Assembly (NCBI GenBank): GCA_029747015.1
Contig: JAKOGI010000006.1
Span: forward strand, 901,001 to 965,000
Direction of reading: 5' to 3'
DNA: 64,000 nt
From: Carnegiea gigantea
Lineage: Eukaryota > Streptophyta > Magnoliopsida > Caryophyllales > Cactaceae
This document shows positions 30,985 through 43,100 of this stretch, in pieces. The position numbers and the translations under genes were made by a program. The first letter of the stretch is position 1; the number at the start of each line of letters is the position of its first letter. The notes under the pieces are model-generated. The model was given only the letters and a program-made list of their open reading frames with translations, had not been told where the DNA came from and did not search any database.

Positions 30985-32672
30985 CAGGGGTGGAGATGGA
31001 CCTCATAAAAATACTATAAGTGGACACCTCTAAAAAAGGTCCAAAAAAAATTTTAAATCTGAATTTTTGAGCTTGGATAATTTATTAGAATGGTAGAAGC
31101 TAATTGGACGCGGCCTATTTTCCCAGCCAGGCCAGCCTTTATTAAACAAATAGAAACAAAAAAAAAAAAAACAAAAAATGAGCCCCTTTGCTTTGGCCTT
31201 GGACCGGCATACACTCAAGAACACCCAAGCTCCTATTCTCACCATACCTTGCTCAGTTCCTCTTGCTTTGGCCTTCTGCCCGAGTGCTCTGCCCACTGCC
31301 CTGCGTCCAACAGTGCAACTCCACAACTCTTTCATCTTTTGGGCAACAACCGGCTGCTGAAGACAAGCCGGTCGGAACGCAGACGCCGGCGACCATTAGC
31401 CGCCGAGGAAGACACAGTCACACAGCAAAGGTTAGTGGGGTTATATAGTTAGGGTATGGATTTCATAATTTGATGGTTTTAATTACGTCTAATTGCTTGC
31501 TCTCAAATTATGTTTTGTAGATAGCAATTGATTAGTGAATTGTTTAGCGCCAAGCATCCACATCGACTCATCAATCAATTAGGTTTGTTTTCATTTGTTT
31601 TTTTCAAAATTTTCTATTTTTTGGTTAATTTTTTATGCTTAACTTCAATTTGTATGTTTAATTCTGGCCTTGGTGGATAAATTAGATTGTGCAATTAAGT
31701 TTAAGTATCAATTTGTGTGGATTTGTAATTGTGGAGTTGGTTGATGAGCATCCGTAGAATTCACTTGCAATTGTCAAATTATCAAGCCCAAGGATAATAA
31801 TATATAGAGTGTTACGGTGGAGTGTGGTTGCAAATGCAATAACTTCTTGTGTGTTCCAGTTGGTGGATGGTGGTTGCATTTATAGACCCCAAATTGGTGA
31901 TGGCCATATCTGTGCATTCCTTGTTAGGAGGCTTTCTTTACTTTGCTAGAATTTATGATAGCAACAGGGCCAGCATAGTTGAAAACTATAGGACATAGAA
32001 TGTCAATTGGTAATTGTTAATTGTTATTTGTCAATCAATTAGTAAAAGTTATTGCTTCTTGGCTGGAAATTGGTTGATGAATATCCCTAGAATCAATTAG
32101 TGAAAGTTAACTGGAAATTACATGTTTATTATTTTCCATTGATTAATTCATGTACATAATTTAAATGCAAAGTAAAGCATCGAAATATGGATGATTTCAC
32201 GAATGATTAGCTAATGTGTTACTTGTTTTAACTAAGCGAGCTTAATTTCTAAGTTTCATATTTTTTTCCTCCAGTTTATATAGATCGATCCAATTCCATT
32301 TTAAGATATTTGAAAAGGAAATAATTTGAAAAAGGCGGAGATAATGCAAGTGACAGTGGAGTTGGTTCTGCTATTAACGAGTGTCAAAGAGCTTTCTCGC
32401 CAATGAAAATCATAAAAAATAGACTTTGAAATCGAATGTGTGATTCGTTTTTGAATGATTGCTTAGTTTGTTATATAGAAAAAGATGTATTTGACTCAGT
32501 GTTTAATTATTCTATCATGTATTGATTCCAAAAATGAAAAAAATGTAAAGGACAGTTGTAATAGTACATTACTGTAATATTTCATGTATGTTTAAATTTT
32601 ATATTATAGTACATATGGTGATGAACATTCGTAGGTGGACACCCCTAATTCAAAACCCTAGATCTGCCACTG
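30985..32672 (+). mobile_element. hAT element with transposase dimerisation-domain remnant
   Basis: The 1688-bp element starts CAGGGGTGGAGATGGACC and ends TAGATCTGCCACTG. It is flanked by an identical 8-bp duplication CGTGAATC (30977-30984 and 32673-32680), diagnostic of hAT transposition. Near the right end (about 32340-32510) the plus strand still encodes pieces of the hAT C-terminal dimerisation domain: 'MKIIKNRL', a stop, then 'CDSFLNDCLV' and 'YIEKDVF'. The rest of the transposase is gone. Short frames at 31090-31450 contain no recognised domain. The terminal repeats are imperfect, which is common in this group. Confidence 0.88.
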
Positions 32673-32680
32673 CGTGAATC

Positions 32681-33413
32681 AATGGCAGCTAGCACCGTGA
32701 CCAGTAGCGGCGTGTAGCAGCACTAGCAGGGTTTCAAAGTTTAGGCGTCTGTGGCTGCGTGTGGAAGGAGGAGGAAGAAGAATAACAGGCTAGTAGATCA
32801 CGTGCACCGTGTGTTCCGTTTAAATGAATCAAAACCAAGCAGTAAAACGGGCTTTGGGCTGAGGGAAAGAGAAAACAAAGCCAAAAAAATGAGAAGGAAA
32901 TCAGGGCAGCCCAGGCCCGTAAGAGAAGAAGAAAAAAACACACCGCGGTCACGTGCGCGGCCCAGCCCAGGCCTGAGAAAAGCAAAACCAAAAAAAAGGC
33001 GGAAGAAAGTCTGATCCTCTGGAGGGAAGGCCCGGTCCACACGGAAGAAAAGGAAGGAAAAAAGGGGCAGCAACATGAGTTCAGGACGAGCCTAGCCCGA
33101 GAAGAAAAGGAAAGAAAGCCAGTCCAGGCCCACGCGATGAATGGAGAGGAAAGAAGAGGACGAGCTCGCTAGGCTGGCTTCACGGCCCAGCCGCATGATC
33201 CAACCCTCTTCTCCTAATTTTTGGAGACGGAAAAAAAAATTATTATTGTTATCATTCCAACTTGCCAAAAAAAAAAAGAAAATTCAAAAAAAAAGAGAAT
33301 GTTGAGGTCCTGTTCAAGGCATTCGTCATGAATATATGATAAAAGGAAGTCGAGACATCAGTCATGCTCAAACAATAAAGTGTTGTACGTGACCTTGTCT
33401 CGAGAAGACAATT
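32681..33413 (+). other. 3' non-coding part of the outer element
   Basis: Sequence from the hAT element to the 3' LTR. It is purine-rich with GC-rich patches (32900-33180). Overlapping open frames on both strands (for example 32734-33042) are compositional and show no homology I know. No clear polypurine tract directly abuts the LTR. Confidence 0.45.
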
Positions 33414-34118
33414 TGTAGGCACTAAAAATTTATTCGTGCCGTACCAAAATTAAATTAAATTAATTTATTAGGTTAACACTTTTAATTAATTTAATCAAGC
33501 CCAAAGACTCACAAGTTTAGCCCAAAAGACTCACAAATCAAGCTCAAGATGAAGTCCAAATGACTTCCAAGTCCAGGTTCAGTCAAAATTCAAGTCAAAA
33601 CCCAAACCGAGGCTCAAGACGACTACCAAGTCAAGTCACGACCTAAAGTCCGAACGACGTCCAAGTCAAGGTGCGGTCAAAGTCAAAGTCACAGTCAAAT
33701 GTCAAAGTCAACGGTCAAGACCTAAATCGACTCACAAGTCAAACGTCAAAACGACTCTCAAGTCAATGTCCGGTCAAAGCTCGAGGCGACTTCCAAGTCA
33801 ATGCTCGGCCCAAACCCGGGAGACTCCCAAGTCAAAGTCAAAGTCAAAATCAAAATAAATGAAAGTTAAAGTAGTTCAGAGTGAGGCCTACTTGAAATGC
33901 CCAAAACCCAGGTCAAGGCCCAAAACCCAGTCAAGGCCCATCTTGGCTTTCAAGGGGAGGCTTTCCTATAAATAGGTCCCTACCCCTTGATTGAAAGGTT
34001 GGAAAAAATACATCCTAAATAGGAGAGAGAATCAGAGGATTATTGCATTCATAGAGATTGTACCTATTCATTTAAATGAATCTATAAAAATTCAATCTTT
34101 GTAGTTTTTGCGATTACA
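33414..34118 (+). repeat. 3' LTR of the outer element
   Basis: It begins TGTAGGCACT and ends GATTACA, 705 bp, in the same orientation as 11427-12131. It has the TATA box TATAAATA at 33967-33974 and the same 'gtcaaa' repeats. No second primer-site-like sequence follows it, which supports its role as the 3' LTR. Confidence 0.8.
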
Positions 34119-37092
34119 TGGAGTTCATCTCCAAATTGAGGCATCACCATGAATCAGCCTCAAAGATCTCAAGAAATGAAGACTTGGGACCGAGAGATAA
34201 ATTTGGGAGTATAGCCTGGCGAGCCTGAGATCGGTGTCGCAGCATATCAGAATGTTTTATGGTGTTGCTTCATGGTAGGGTATTGACAAATGCAAATATA
34301 GTGGCAAGAAGGCTCTCAAATTGTCTAATGTCAAACATATGGAGATGATGAAAAGACCCAGAGCCATCTCCTATACGTCGGTGTCCCTTTGCAAGGTACA
34401 TGTGCCTGATTGGGAGTAAAAGACATGACATATGATATCACCATAATATTGATTCAATGGTCTCCGGATGCTGCCTATACACACCTGAAAATGATGTCTT
34501 TTTTTCATATATAGTGCCAATGATGAAATTTAAAGCCCAATTTATACACTTGTGAACCCAACAATGCTATATTTGAATCTAGTCTTAATTTTTAATCGTT
34601 TTGAATCTATGCTTGGGTGTAGGCATTGGACTGCTAAGGAACCCAATCCGGTTCCTCAATTAGGCTAATCAGAAGCTTGACTAGGTTTCGGTTTAAACTG
34701 TTGTTACACTCTCTGTTGAAGTGTATCAGGTAGTTACAAGTTTGAAGAGGTCCATCCGCTTGGATAGAAGATAAAGCAACCAAAAATTAAGATTTTTTCA
34801 TTTAAAATCAACTTTCCCCCCTCCCATTCTGTCCAACCCAATCCTATCCTTTTTTCTACGATAAATAGAGGGTCAAGTTTCATGTATGGGGGACAATTGA
34901 GGAGGAATGAGTGAAAAATTAGATAGGAAACCGAGGACCAACGCGCCCCCCCCCCCCCCCCCCAACCAAAAAAAGGATTGTAATCCTGCCAAATTAAAAT
35001 TAATCGATCATGACAATTTTGCTGGGTTCCTAGGCTAATCATGTCTGTCAACCTGAGGGCTAACCAACATTTATCTTTTCTTTTTTGCCATCTTCCCTTT
35101 TGTTTGTCAATTGATTTAATTTTGAGGATTGAGAAAATGCATGTACTTGTAATTTAATATGCCTATCCATTGCATATTTTATTATACTTTTTATTTTGCA
35201 TTTGGTATGAACTAAGGGTTTTTGTTTTATTTTAACTTTGATTTATTAATACGTTGTTTGCATGTTTTCTTATAGTATAACATTTTAATTTTTCGATTGG
35301 ACTGGTAGAAGTCAGTGATGACATGCAATGTTGGCATGTCTCTCATCCTGATATTGTACCCTTGCCCTGGAATGAAGACTATTGGTTTCGAGCCAACGGA
35401 GTTGGATAGTCCCCTTACCAGGGAATATTCAGGGACCTTTTTTTATAAAATTTTTTTTTTCCCTATCAAGCTCATTGGCAACTCTACTCCACTACATTGA
35501 AATGTCAAAAGAAAAAGTGTCCTTTGGATGCAAGCAGATAGTTAGTTGTACTGACAACCTAGTTCTCTAATCTAAACTCTGAAAGCAGTTTGGACTAAAG
35601 AGCTCGTTAGTGCTCCTTGCCCAGGAGCCCAACCGAGTTCCTATTTAACCTGCCTGCAGAATAGTTTAAGTTTGGATCAGGAACACGAATGTATTCTTTG
35701 CTCGTTAGTTCATTTCCTTTCTGCTCTAAAGTTCCACATCCTTTCTTCTTTCTTTAAAAATAAAAATAAGATTTTAATCAAGCAACCAAACAATGTGAGT
35801 AACCATTCGTGGGGAAACAGCGTCCCGTGGGCCTACACCACCATGATTGGCCAATGGGATTTGCAATAACTATTTGGTGACTTTGGAGAGGGAGGAATAT
35901 AAGAAATTTTGAAAAGCCTCACAGAGTCACAATATTCCTGATACTGTCCTGTGATTTCTATAGAAAAGATTCAATGAAGTCAAGGGAACCTTAGAAAAGC
36001 ATGAGGTGATATTTGGCAATTCAAAGTACACTAAAATTGAGAGATTGATTAAATGGGAGACAATCAAGCATGGTTTGTCTTGAAAATAGATGGAGCTTCG
36101 AAAGGGGAACACTCGGGCTAGTTGGGTCCGGAAGCAGTGTTCGAGACCACCCAAACAATCTGGTGAAAGCTTTTGCAGAAAAGAAAAGAATCTGCACCTC
36201 ACTAGGAGCCTAACGCAGTAATTGGCAAGTAACAATGGAATAGGGGATTAATGATGGTCGGGGGCTTGAGCATAAAGAAATGAATTGTCCAAACTCCAAA
36301 TGGATTCCACCAGACCTTGTTATCCAATGAATCAAGAAGAAGGAGACTAAAAATGAGGATGAGATTCAGAAAGTGGACTTATTCGTGGCATCTTCGGAAT
36401 CATCTACAAATTAAGTACGCTCTTGACATGCGAAACAGATAGATCTTACGTTGGATTTCGAGGAAAGTTCTCCGATTATCAAGTTCAAAAAGAAAATCGG
36501 AAGAAAGCTTATCAAGAAAGAGAGATAGGAAAAAAGCGAATTTTAATGATGATATTCATGAAGAGGAGTACATGTTCGGACAATTAAGATAGTTATGATA
36601 TATTGAATGATGTGTTTCAAATAATAGGACCCTTATTTATAGTCATTACAGAAACACACTTTTGCAATTTTATAGCTCCTTTGTATCCTCCGATAATTGG
36701 GCCTTTGACCCTTGGGGGAAGCTTTATTTTTGTGGTCTAATCCATACGTTGGCTTCCTATTATACATTGACATGACACCTATGCGGCCGAAGCCCGAAGG
36801 AGGGTTGATTGCCACGTCATATTTAATTGAGGGATGCAAGAAAAAAAGTTGAGCAGAATTTTATATAAGGATTTTATGGATCGCGGATATTCTCTTTGAA
36901 ATTGGGAAACTAAGGTAAGTAAGGTTAGGTCAAGTCAAATATTTCAAGTACGAATTAGACATGATAAGGTCCAAAAAGATAAAAAGAAATGGGTAAAAAA
37001 TCTGGTTTAAAAAAAAAAAAAAACAACTGAAGATTAAGATATGCTTTGCCGCGTGTGAGACTCATGCAACATGAAACGTTTTTGTCTAGTCG
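34119..37092. other. Intergenic DNA upstream of the SCPL gene
   Basis: No intact gene is recognised in these 3 kb. It holds a C-tract at about 34946-34963 and a possible LINE-type RNase H remnant (36070-36260). Short frames at 35315-35870 look like chance. Confidence 0.45.
36070..36260 (+). pseudogene. Possible LINE RNase H-domain remnant
   Basis: The plus strand encodes 'WFVLKIDGASKG', resembling the start of the RNase H domain at the end of plant LINE ORF2 (usual form 'VDGASKGNPG'). In another frame 'NNLVKAFAEK' and 'ICTSLGA' follow, as would a decayed domain. Stops and shifts are present. The match is short, so the call is tentative. Confidence 0.35.
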
Positions 37093-37149
37093 ATGGGTGT
37101 CATTCATTTGCAGCAGTCTTCCTTTGCGATTCTGCGTTCATCTGAAATT

Positions 37150-40100
37150 ATGAACAACTCCGCCATGACTGCCAAAATGCACTTGAAAAATCTGAACTTT
37201 TTTCTTCAAATTTTCTCTCTCCTAACACTTGCTGTTCCACTGCCAATTTCCCATGCCGCCACAATCGTGGATTCACTTCCTGGGTATCCCGGCAATCTCC
37301 CTTTCCGCCTCCAAACTGGGTACTTTAATTATTTTTCTCTCCCTTCGGGTGTGTGTTCTAACCTTCAAAATGGGGTGAGGTTGATCAGCTTTAGCAGAAG
37401 AAGAAACTAAAGGCTGATTTGCATGCAATTGCAGGTATGTGGGGGTAGGAGAAGAGGAGCAAGTGCAGCTATTTTATTACTTCATTGAGTCTGAAAGAGA
37501 TCCAAAAAGAGACCCAGTATTGCTATGGCTCACTGGGGGTCCTGGGTGTTCTGCTTTGTCCGGCCTTGTTTTGGAGACTGGTATGTTCTGCATGCTCATG
37601 TTTTACTCTTAATTACAACCAACTAGTTTGTTACAAATTCATAGCTTTGTTAAAATGAAGTAGTAATTGTACAAAGTTAAACCGTTCTACAGGTCCAAAA
37701 AGTCAATGTTATATCATCCTGAGGGAGTGAATAGCGTGACGAATGAAAATTAAAACTTAAGCAACAACACTTTGAAACTAATTTACCAAAGTTAGAACAG
37801 GTAACTTTGATAATTAGGTACCAATGTCAAGCAAAAACACTTTGAATAGAAATATAAATACAGAAATTTAAACCACTCCTTTTCTTATTAACTTAAGAAG
37901 TAACATGAGAATAATATTTTTTTTCCAATTTGCAAAATATCTATTCAAAACAATCAAATAATATTTTACAGGATCCATGGAAGATACTTACCATAAATGG
38001 GTAGATATCATTTAAGCAACTTAATCAATTAATAAATACGCATACGTGTGATATTTTATCCAAGTAATCGAGGAATAAATCAACACATATATATCACAAG
38101 ACATGCAATCAAAATATTCAAAATGATACTTTCCCAATTGAATAGATCATGCTTTAGATAATGATTTAACAATCAAATCAAATATAATAATTATTCTAAG
38201 AATATAAGCAATATTCCTAGAATATTTTTAGCATATCCACCACGTTTATCAACACACAAGTTCATACTATTAATCAGACACATATGGCACATGGCCCTGT
38301 TTGACAAACAGCTGTTAGCTGTTAGCTGTTAGCTGTTTGTATTAATTGTTGGCTGTTAGATGTTTGAGTTAGCTGTTTGTATTAGCTGTTTGAATTGGCT
38401 GTTTGTTGAAAAACTGTTTGGTAAAATTAGCCGTTTCTGATAAAGTTGTGAGACAAAAAGCTAATTCTTCAAAAAGCTCTTCCAAAAAGCTCATGGAATT
38501 AGTTTTTTCAAATTAGCTTTTTGAACCCAAAAAGCTCTTTTAAAAAGCTCTTTCATCAAACACCCAAATTAGCTTTTTTACTTGGTCAAAAAGCTAATTC
38601 TGGTCAAATAAGCTCTTTTTGGCCAAAAAGCTCTTCAAAAAGCTCATTGCCAAACAGGGCCAAGATAACATCAAAGCCTATCATTATGATATTTTAAGCA
38701 CACAAATGCAACAACATAATAAGACTTACTCGTCATGTTTAATTATATATACAAACATGCTATCATTTAACATGTATTTCAAAGTCAAATCAACTGACTT
38801 TGATATAATAACATCAAAGCATATTAGGGACACTTTGAACATATTAATTCATTCAAGTACATATAATTACCTTTTTGACTTTCATCAAAATATATCAAAT
38901 ACAACCAACTCAACACGTTCAAGCCCAAAAAAGAAAAATAGATACAAAATAAGACGCAGCGAATTAGGGGTGGTAATGGGTGAGTTCGATCAAGGGTGTA
39001 GCCACACCTTCATGCGCTCATACGCATTTCCAAACATAGTGCTTATGCCTACATTTTCTTTATGCAGCACCTATTTTTAATAATGTCTAAATGGGTCTTA
39101 CATGGGGTGAGCTTTGCGGGTTTTATGTGAATTTGGGTTTTATTTCCACAATGGTGTTCTAAAAATTTTGCACAAGAAGTTCAATTTTTGAACTAGTTAT
39201 AGTTTTAATTTTGTGTATAATTAAACAACCTTTTTGTAGTAAAAATTTCCATGACAAAGTTTACTAAGTTTAACAATCATTTGGGGAAAAATATTGCACG
39301 AGTTACTCCCTCCATCCCACTATGACTATCATAGTTGAAGAAAAACAACATTTTAAGAATTGCATTTATTAGTAGAGGTTACCCCCAACAAAAAATATTA
39401 TCCGTAAACTAACATTGTCATCTCTGATTCTCTATGGTTCTTGACACTAAGAAAGCATTAATTAATTGTCTAGCTATTTAAAATTCAATTTATTAGGGGT
39501 AAAAATTGTCCAATTAGTTAATATTCTAATGTAAGTAATTACATATGACAAATCTTTTGGGACAAATGATCAAAATTAAAAAACTGTTGTAAATGGTACA
39601 TCTCCAACAACCTTTGTTTGGGGTCCCAATTAACAAGCAATAATGAACCGATGAAATCTTAGCCAAGTGATTAAGATTGAGGTCCTGAGTATATTAGACC
39701 TTAGGTTCGATTCTCTTTCTCCCCATTGTATTGTACTACCTTTGTAGTTCACTTGAATCAAAAAAAAAAAAAACAAACAAACAAACAATAATGGGACTCA
39801 GTAAAAAAAACAACAAAATATCACGGGCAATTTTTGGACTATCAGGTACAAAATCAACCAAATGGAAAAGGATGAGAAGGAAATCTGGGATGTCGAGTTT
39901 TTGAAACAAATTGAAAATGGGTAGCACAAAATTCATGCCTGCCTTTGGTTGTCTTCCTAAGAGAAGAGAGAAAGCAACACAGAATTGACATACAACAATA
40001 AGTAGACTGATATGTGATAGATGGTGCATTAATTATGGCCATCGTGGCGATTTGGATGTTGAAACATTTTTTTTGGGGGGGGGGGGGGAGGAGATTTACA

Positions 40101-43100
40101 TGGTTGCTTGATGGAAAAATTAGAAAATATACAAAGTTTGACCACTTTGATTGACATGCTGTTGGGCATGTGGAGAATGGAGCAAAAGACATTTGCGTTG
40201 ATGGGTTTATCACTAGTGTGCAGCACCTTGGACCCAAAAAAAGGAAAAAAGAATGGCCAACATAAAGCCTCAGTTGCTACAGAGGTTCTCCCTAAAAATA
40301 GAATTACAGAAACATCCCAATCGATATGGCATAACTTAACGTTACAACCTAAATCACTTTCGGTAAAAATTGAATTTTGAAGTCAATGGACATGCAGGCC
40401 CTCTAAATTTCGTTTATTCAGCCATAAGTTGGCAATCAGAGGTTCCGAAGTTCAAATTGAATCCTTATTCTTGGACAAAGGTACGAGATTTAGCTTTTTT
40501 GTGTATGTGTATGTTGATATCATGCACTTTTCCTTTCAGATATTCTCCAGATGCAACATTGGCCTTTTCTTTTAATGCAAACAAATTGGAAAAGCTGTGA
40601 ATAATATTCTGATAATATTGCAACATTGATCCTTAGGTTGCTAGCATAATATTTGTCGATTCACCTGTTGGGACAGGCTTCTCATATGCAACAGCTTCAG
40701 AAGGCTACTACAGTGATGATATCACAGCATCAAGGCATATGTATGAGTTCCTTTCAAAGGTTAGAAAAGCCTCATTTGGATTCAATATACTGAAGTTCTT
40801 CTGCTTAACATCTGTTTATTAAAGAGTTTTTTTTTTCTTTTGGTTTTTAACGTTCCTTCTGGCTTGATACAGTGTGTTGTTCTGTACTTCTGTCTCATTG
40901 CCTCTTTGGATGCTTACAGTGGCTTCAAGAACATGTTGAATTTCAAAACAATCCTATCTATGTTGCTGGCGATTCCTACTCGGGCATTACTGTCCCTCTT
41001 GTTGTCCAAGAAATTTTGAATGGTAATCTATAACTGCTGACATTCTCATTTCTTGTCTTCAATGTGATTATTGAGCCAACGGTCCTCAAATGTTCAGCAT
41101 AATCTAAGTATCTTATTTGTTACCATCAATTGTATAATGTATGGTTTTAGGAATAATGAGTAACAACTAAGCATGTATAGAATACTTTGTCATAAATATG
41201 CGGTTGTCCGCCATGTCAACTATAATCGCCCTTTTTTCCATGTTAATCTTTTGACTTACATGTCGTCATATATTTTTTTAAGGAAATAGCGCTGGAGTGG
41301 GGCCATCCATGTATCTGAAGGTATGTTCTGATCGGACCACCCATAGACTCAGGAGCGCCCCCCCCCCCCAAAAAAAAAAACCTCTTCTTGGTGTGCTAAT
41401 ACCCTTTTTTTTTCCCCTAGAGTTCCAGGGCATCTAGTCGCCAAAGATAGATGATATAATATGCTTTTTGTTTCTTCCTTTCGGCTATCTCTTCATGAGC
41501 ATCCTTCTCATAGCAGGGGTACATACTGGGAAATCCCTACACTGCTAAGAAAGAAGATGGGGTTGGCTCAAAATACAAGTACGCTCAACGCGTGTCTCTC
41601 TTGTCTGATGAACTTTACGAGGTAATGAATTGAACTGGTTTTGTTTAGAGATACATTACTGAATGATGCTTCAAATCTATATTTAAGTGTCATTGTCTGA
41701 TTCTGTTTGGCACTATCAGTTTGCTTTTAAGTGGAGCACATATTACTTTTCCATTTGAGAATGGAATTGAGATTTGATCTCATGCTTTAATTTCTTGTAT
41801 ATAGGCGATCAAAGTAAATTGTCATGGCAATTATGAAACTGCAGGGAACATAAGATGCCCAAAAATTCTTCAAGCTGTATCATATGTAAGTTCTGTATGC
41901 ATAATGAAAGTTTTTTTTTTTTTTTTTTTTTTTTGAGATTTTATATAAAAAAAGTGTTATAGTAATGTTTGTAGGCTCTGAAAAATGACCTTGTACATTC
42001 CAGACAGTCTGTCCCATTTGCATTCCTGATGCCAGTGGCATGTGAATGACCATGAGTGTGAACTTCAAGTCATATTCTATATCTGATCTTAAGAAAATCT
42101 GGATAGATATGATAACTGCTAGCCCACCTAAAATAGGTATGGATATATGAAAGTCAATAATTAGTTTGCTTGCACAATATTTGTGGCATTCCCAATAGCA
42201 GGTAATATTTTCCTTAACAAGATGTCCTTGCAGAGTACGCTTCTTCAGTAAAATGGCTCACAGTACTGCTATTATGCAGGCTCTTAATCCATTGTTCCCG
42301 AATCACATCTTGGAACCTACATGTAACACTTCAATACCTCCAAAATGGTGTCGGGTATCTCCGTACCTTTTGCTTGCTAGCTAGCTTTTTCTTCATTCTT
42401 GGTATATTGGAAAGTCTGATATGCCTCTGATCAACACGAGATTTTCATTTTCATATATCTTTACTATTTAATTGATGCTGTAATCTGTGCCCGACGTTTT
42501 CTATTATCACCTACAACAACTTTTGAGGCAGTATGCAGGCTTCATTTTGCCTAATGTTGAGAGATCAAAAACCAGCAGAAAAGGTTTCAGGGCCACAGCC
42601 CCTACTTCACCCTTAAAAGCTTTCAAGATTCTCTCGACTACACTTGCTGGCGATAGCCATGACTTAAACACATCATGTTATTGCAGCTCTTTCTACCTTA
42701 CACAGACATGCCTGGGAAGTATCCGAATGTTATAGCGGATATTGGAAAAATGGTCTATCAGATGGAACCATAGCTCATTTGGACATTACGTAATTTATTG
42801 ATATTGTTCTTTTGTTTATTGTAATTTTGAACACCTTTTAAGCTAATTTCAAATGGTTGGATTGATGTTCTAGCTTCTTGATTGTTCAGAATGCGCCTTT
42901 CTTTTGCATGCAGTTATTAGGCCTTGTCGTTGTAGTAAGAGCTCAATTTCACCTTTTTTCCCCTCCTATTTTGTAATAGGACGGTGACTATTGGCTCTTC
43001 TTCATTTGGGCTAATAACTTAAAAGTTCAAGAAGCTCTCCACATTCGAGAGGTATGTAAACTGTTGCCGAGTTACTCTACCAGCAAAACACTTCGACATT

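Larger units (their letters stand above)
11427..34118 (+). mobile_element. Outer Ty3/gypsy-type element, gag only, with nested insertions
   Basis: Two direct 705-bp LTRs (11427-12131 and 33414-34118) enclose this region. After removing the inserts (CACTA 15796-18436, copia 19541-30488 with one TSD copy, hAT 30985-32680 with one TSD copy) the native internal sequence is only about 6 kb. It reads on the plus strand: a gag-like region, a post-protease linker with SVFxRL repeats, two tandem-repeat arrays, and a non-coding 3' part. No RT, RNase H or integrase was found, which fits a non-autonomous 'TR-GAG'-type element or a deletion derivative. The flanking 5-mers (gggaa on the left, tggag on the right) do not match, so an exact TSD is missing and a rearranged origin cannot be excluded. 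Confidence 0.75.

Noticed and set aside
32734..33076. Overlapping open frames on both strands
   Set aside because: Purine-biased composition keeps frames open on both strands; no motif was recognised.
41908..41935. T-run as the tail of a reversed SINE
   Set aside because: No box A/B motifs and no target duplication were found next to it; it is taken as a simple homopolymer.
42487..42735. 82-codon open frame inside the SCPL gene
   Set aside because: The flanking exons (42280-42354 and 42980-43051) join in frame and give the conserved WCR...WANN sequence; this stretch is best read as intron.
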